Shown: positions 6,665 through 9,541 of the stretch, one piece after another
How the letters are laid out: the number at the start of each line of letters is the position of its first letter
Numbering within the stretch: the first letter of the stretch is position 1
Origin: an uncultured Oscillospiraceae bacterium
GTDB lineage: Bacteria; Bacillota_A; Clostridia; Oscillospirales; Oscillospiraceae
Direction: 5' to 3'
Assembly: GCA_900754605.1 (NCBI GenBank)
Contig: CAAEDK010000168.1
Coordinates: 1-9,541, forward strand
Length of the DNA: 9,541 bases
Position numbers and translations under genes: made by a program
The notes under the pieces: model-generated
Databases searched by the model: none
What the model was told of the DNA's origin: nothing
Seen by the model: the letters and a program-made list of their open reading frames with translations, nothing else

Positions 6665-7419
6665 CCAAACCTCCCGGTGATATAATCTTCCGTCTTTTTA
6701 TTCTGAGGCATAGAGAACATCTGTTCTGTGTCTCCATACTCAATCAGTTCACCCAGGAGAAAAAATGCGGTTTTATCCGAGATACGGGCTGCCTGCTGCA
6801 TATTGTGGGTTACCATGATAATAGTATAATCCTTTTTCAGCTCGGCGGCAAGGTCCTCGATCTTGGAGGTCGAAATTGGATCCAGAGCGGAAGTGGACTC
6901 ATCCATCAGCAGTACATCTGGCTTCACCGCCAGAGCCCGAGCAATGCACAGCCGCTGCTGCTGGCCGCCGGACAGGCCCATAGCCGACTTCTTCAATCGA
7001 TCCTTCACTTCGTCCCAAATGGCCGCCCCCCGAAGAGACTCCTCCACCAGCTCATCCAGCTTCACTTTATTGCGGATTCCGTGGGTCCGGGGACCATAGG
7101 CCACATTGTCATAGATGGACATGGGAAAGGGATTTGGTTTTTGGAACACCATGCCGATACGGCGGCGCAGGTCGGTGACGTCCTGACCAGGGGCATAGAT
7201 ATCCTCCCCCCGATAAAACAGGGAGCCATCAATCTTCACATTGGGAATCAAATCATTCATCCGGTTGATGGTCCGAAGAAAGGTGGATTTACCACAGCCG
7301 GAGGGCCCGATGAGGGCGGTGATCTGGTGCTCTGGGATTTGGATACAGATGTCCTTGAGTGCGTGGTTCTCACCGTAATATAAATTCAGCTGTCTGGCAG
7401 ACAGGATGGTATTTTCCAT
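6661..7419 (-). CDS. pstB: Phosphate ABC transporter ATP-binding protein PstB
   Basis: ATPase subunit that powers phosphate import through the PstC-PstA channel from the cytoplasmic side. The 252 residues match the family. Motifs in order: aromatic Y14-Y15 region ([11 protein letters not shown]), Walker [10 protein letters not shown] (38-46), Q-loop at Q93 ([15 protein letters not shown], a phosphate-type signature), ABC signature LSGGQQQR (149-156), Walker B VLLMDE (169-174), and switch H205 (VTHNMQQ). All catalytic residues are present. The start at 7419 is preceded by AGGAG with an 8-base spacer. It lies 53 bases after pstA, and its stop overlaps the phoU start, indicating translational coupling. 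Confidence 0.98.
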   Translation of the reverse strand: MENTILSARQLNLYYGENHALKDICIQIPEHQITALIGPSGCGKSTFLRTINRMNDLIPNVKIDGSLFYRGEDIYAPGQDVTDLRRRIGMVFQKPNPFPMSIYDNVAYGPRTHGIRNKVKLDELVEESLRGAAIWDEVKDRLKKSAMGLSGGQQQRLCIARALAVKPDVLLMDESTSALDPISTSKIEDLAAELKKDYTIIMVTHNMQQAARISDKTAFFLLGELIEYGDTEQMFSMPQNKKTEDYITGRFG

Positions 7420-7435
7420 TCAAATTGCTCCTTTG

Positions 7436-7470
7436 TCGGATCGAGATCGGATCGATAGGCCCAGCGGGCC
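7436..7470 (-). repeat. Short direct repeat and hairpin in the pstA-pstB gap
   Basis: The 53-base spacer contains two exact copies of TCGGATCGA (7436-7444 and 7447-7455). Next to them is a 5-bp hairpin, GGCCC (7458-7462) with GGGCC (7466-7470) around a three-base loop. In the transcript the hairpin comes just after the pstA stop. It is short and lacks a T tract, so I treat it as a possible mRNA-stability or spacing element, not a terminator. Confidence 0.35.
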
Positions 7471-7472
7471 GC

Positions 7473-8321
7473 TTACTTCTTCAGCCGACGGCCCACAAGG
7501 CCGGCAGCCAGATTGATGATCAAGGTCAGGATCATTAGAATAGCGGCGATGGCAAAGGCGATCTCCGTCTCCCCTCGCTCGTTTGCATACAGATAAAGGG
7601 CCACTGTGAGGGTGGCAGAGGAGTTGTTCAGAGACTGGGCAAAGCTGTACAGAACGGTGCCGAACCCCGCAGTAAACAGCAGTGCGGCAGACTCCCCCAC
7701 GATCCGCCCTACCGCCAAAATGCAGCCGGTGACAATACCGTCTACCGCATTAGGCAGTACCACAGTGCGGATCATGTGCCACTTTCCCGCCCCCAGGCCT
7801 AGTGCGCCCTCCCGGTAACTCTGGGGGACTGTTTTCAGGGACTCCTGGGTCGTACGGATGATGGTAGGCAGAATCATCACAACCAGAGTCAGTCCGCCAG
7901 CCAGAATGCCCGCCTTCAGACCCATAAGCTGAAGGAATACCATCATACCCACCAAACCATAAATGATGGAGGGGATACCGGTGAGGGTCTCTGCAGCAAA
8001 CTCAATCAATCCAGCCAACCGGCGATTAGTTGCATACTCAGTCAGATAGATCGCAGCCCCCACTCCCAAAGGAAGGACGATAACCATGGAAACCAGGATG
8101 ATGTACACGGTACTGGCTATATGAGGCAGGATGCCCACAGTTCCCTTCAACACACTGCTCTGAGTAGACAGCAGCTCCCAAGTGATCCTGGGAAGTCCCC
8201 GGGCAAAGATATATCCAATGATAAATACCAGCAGGGCACACACCAAACCGCCGCACAGCCACAATAAGGCTCGGAGTCCCCGGTCATAGATCCAGCGGCG
8301 GGCAGGCAGCTTCTTTTCCAT
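7473..8321 (-). CDS. pstA: Phosphate ABC transporter permease PstA
   Basis: One of two membrane subunits forming the phosphate channel. From the ATG at 8321 it has 282 residues. About six hydrophobic segments are visible, the first near residues 17-40 and the last near 255-277. The cytoplasmic coupling loop REGALGLGAGKWHMIRTVVLP that docks on PstB lies at about 170-190, and the PstA-typical TGIPSIIYGLVGMM near 114-127. An in-frame GTG at 8327 would overlap the pstC stop. The ATG is preferred because AAAGGAGG, inside the pstC 3' end, sits seven bases before it, whereas the GTG is too close to that site. The two-base gap after pstC implies tightly coupled translation. Confidence 0.96.
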   Translation of the reverse strand: MEKKLPARRWIYDRGLRALLWLCGGLVCALLVFIIGYIFARGLPRITWELLSTQSSVLKGTVGILPHIASTVYIILVSMVIVLPLGVGAAIYLTEYATNRRLAGLIEFAAETLTGIPSIIYGLVGMMVFLQLMGLKAGILAGGLTLVVMILPTIIRTTQESLKTVPQSYREGALGLGAGKWHMIRTVVLPNAVDGIVTGCILAVGRIVGESAALLFTAGFGTVLYSFAQSLNNSSATLTVALYLYANERGETEIAFAIAAILMILTLIINLAAGLVGRRLKK

Positions 8322-8323
8322 TT

Positions 8324-9283
8324 TCACCCCTCCTTTCGATTTTTAATACATACATTGAGGATCACATTGATGATCATAATAAACAGGAACAGTACCAGGC
8401 CCACAGAGTATAGGGCCTGCTGCCAGAGCGAGCCCACCGCAGCGTAGGACATTTCAGAGGCAATGGCAGTGGTAAGAAAACGAACTGGGGTGAACAGGCT
8501 CCCTGGCATATTTGGCACATTGCCGGACACCATAATGATCGCCATGGCCTCGCCAATGGCTCGTCCTACTCCCAGTACAACCGCTGTAGCCACACCGGAG
8601 CGGGCTGCAGGAAGCGAGATGCGAAAAATCGTTTCAATGTGTGTAGCGCCCAAAGCTAAGCTGGCTTCCTCATATTCTCGGGGAACCGCCTGCAAAGCAG
8701 TCTCCGCCACATTGATGATAGAGGGCAGGATCATCACTGCCAGAACCACGATGGCCGCCAGCAAAGTGGCCCCAGAGGCCAGCTGGAATGTCTTCTGAAT
8801 GGCGGGGACCAGTACGATCATGCCCACCAGGCCATAAACGATGGAGGGGATCCCCGCCAGCAGCTCCACGGCGGTTCGGATCACCCGGGCCGCCCTGGGA
8901 GGGGCCACCTTCGCCAGGAACATGGCCGTTAGAATACCCACAGGCACGCCCACCAGCACGGCTCCAGCAGTACCTGCCACCGAGGTGAGAATGAAGGGCA
9001 GGATCCCGAACTGGCCCTGCTTCCCTGCCCACTCCGTGCCGAACAGGAAGTCCGTGATCCCAATCTCCAACACGGCGGGCAGACCCGCGATGATCAGGTA
9101 GATGCAGATAAACAGCACACACCCCACCGCCACGCAGCCGCACAGCAGGAACAGCAGCTTCACACCAAACTCCAGGGTATCCCGTTTCCGCTTGGAGCCC
9201 CGCCCCGCCAGCTGGCTGGGGAGGGTAGTCATTGCGCCGTCAGCCACAGCTGCCAAGATGTCTGCCAAGATGTCATGTTCCAT
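8324..9283 (-). CDS. pstC: Phosphate ABC transporter permease PstC
   Basis: Partner permease of PstA. The 319 residues include a hydrophilic N-terminal extension of about 40 residues ending in the basic GRGSKRKRD (28-35). It is followed by a first membrane segment at about 41-66 and further segments to about 310. The family motif AGIPSIVYGLVGMIVLVP (143-160) and the coupling loop EYEEASLALGATHIETIFRISLP (203-225) are clear. The start at 9283 has AGAGG with a 7-base spacer. An alternative ATG at codon 18 (9232) gives a more usual N-terminus but has no ribosome site. The extension contains a 12-bp in-frame tandem duplication. It lies 74 bases after pstS, and its end carries the ribosome site of pstA. 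Confidence 0.96.
   Translation of the reverse strand: MEHDILADILAAVADGAMTTLPSQLAGRGSKRKRDTLEFGVKLLFLLCGCVAVGCVLFICIYLIIAGLPAVLEIGITDFLFGTEWAGKQGQFGILPFILTSVAGTAGAVLVGVPVGILTAMFLAKVAPPRAARVIRTAVELLAGIPSIVYGLVGMIVLVPAIQKTFQLASGATLLAAIVVLAVMILPSIINVAETALQAVPREYEEASLALGATHIETIFRISLPAARSGVATAVVLGVGRAIGEAMAIIMVSGNVPNMPGSLFTPVRFLTTAIASEMSYAAVGSLWQQALYSVGLVLFLFIMIINVILNVCIKNRKEG
9251..9274. repeat. 12-bp perfect tandem duplication in pstC
   Basis: TGCCAAGATGTC occurs twice head to tail (9251-9262, 9263-9274). On the coding strand it gives the repeated peptide DILADILA at residues 4-11 of PstC. Being a multiple of three it keeps the frame. It sits in the poorly conserved N-terminal extension, so it is probably neutral slippage. 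Confidence 0.85.
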
Positions 9284-9312
9284 AAAAGTTCCTCTCTCTC
9301 ATCATGGGGACA

Positions 9313-9337
9313 GCCCCCGCCCGGAACGGGCGGAGGC
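9313..9337 (-). other. GC-rich stem-loop between pstS and pstC
   Basis: Positions 9313-9323 pair with 9327-9337, giving an 11-bp stem with one G-U wobble in the transcript and a three-base loop. It starts about 20 bases after the pstS stop and ends about 30 bases before pstC. No U tract follows. Such hairpins after the binding-protein gene of ABC operons often stabilise the upstream mRNA, so that more binding protein than permease is made. That role is inferred here. Confidence 0.6.
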
Positions 9338-9357
9338 GATTCCACTGTTCTCCGGTC

Positions 9358-9541
9358 TCAGGCCAGGGGTACCGCGCCCGCCTGGCGGATCAGGTCGGCA
9401 GCATCCGCAGAGATAGCCCAGTCGAAGAAGGCCTGGGCGGCAGGATTGAGTTCCTCACTCTCACGAGTCACCATCACAAAGGGACGCTGAATCTGATAGG
9501 AGCCATCCAGAACGGTCTCCTCCGTGCAAGGCACACCACCC
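9358..9541 (-). CDS. pstS: Phosphate ABC transporter substrate-binding protein PstS (C-terminal fragment)
   Basis: The last 60 codons and the TGA stop of a gene running off the right edge of the window; the 5' part is not visible. The translated end contains GVPCTEETVLDGSYQIQRPF followed by VMVTRE and a hydrophobic amphipathic C-terminal helix region, AAQAFFDWAISADAADLIRQAG. The pattern 'TEETVLDGSYQIQRPFVMV' is characteristic of PstS-family binding proteins near their C-terminus (xxIxxGxYPLxRP). Position directly upstream of pstC in the same orientation supports this strongly. In a Gram-positive it would be an extracellular lipoprotein that binds phosphate and hands it to PstC/PstA, but the signal peptide lies outside. 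The operon promoter and any Pho box should lie further upstream. Confidence 0.9.
   Translation of the reverse strand, partial: GGVPCTEETVLDGSYQIQRPFVMVTRESEELNPAAQAFFDWAISADAADLIRQAGAVPLA

Overview
The window reads as chromosomal core DNA of an anaerobic, moderately GC-rich Firmicute, most likely a gut clostridial relative of the Oscillospiraceae. This is an inference from the oxygen-sensitive class III ribonucleotide reductase, strong AGGAGG-type ribosome binding sites, sigma-A-like TTGACA/TATAAT promoters, and protein sequences of Gram-positive type. I see no mobile element, CRISPR array, rRNA or tRNA, and no system that looks new. The interest lies in regulatory and structured intergenic DNA.

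Left region (1-3590), deoxynucleotide supply. A cytidine deaminase gene (cdd, minus strand) is divergent from nrdD (plus strand) across a 313-base regulatory gap. That gap holds a credible cdd promoter, a near-consensus NrdR box overlapping the -35 of a strong extended -10 nrdD promoter, a perfect 18-bp palindrome 44 bp further upstream, and a short leader hairpin. nrdD (class III reductase with ATP-cone, thiyl cysteine, zinc ribbon and glycyl radical site) is followed by nrdG, its radical-SAM activase. The 134-base gap between them is filled by a perfect 17-bp hairpin flanked by degenerate heptamer repeats. A hairpin with A and T tracts on its two sides ends nrdG and probably also the operon converging on it.

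Right region (3595-9541), phosphate sensing and uptake. Everything is on the minus strand and reads, in transcription order, pstS (only its C-terminal 60 codons are inside) - pstC - pstA - pstB - phoU - phoB - phoR. The genes overlap or are closely spaced, so this is one operon joining the high-affinity phosphate ABC transporter, the PhoU signalling adaptor and the PhoB/PhoR two-component system. Stem-loops without T tracts sit after pstS and between phoU and phoB, where they could set different transcript levels for binding protein, transporter and regulator. The operon promoter and any Pho box lie beyond the right edge.

Start sites were refined from ribosome binding sites. phoB most likely starts at a GTG at 5960, pstA at an ATG at 8321, and phoR at an ATG at 5247.
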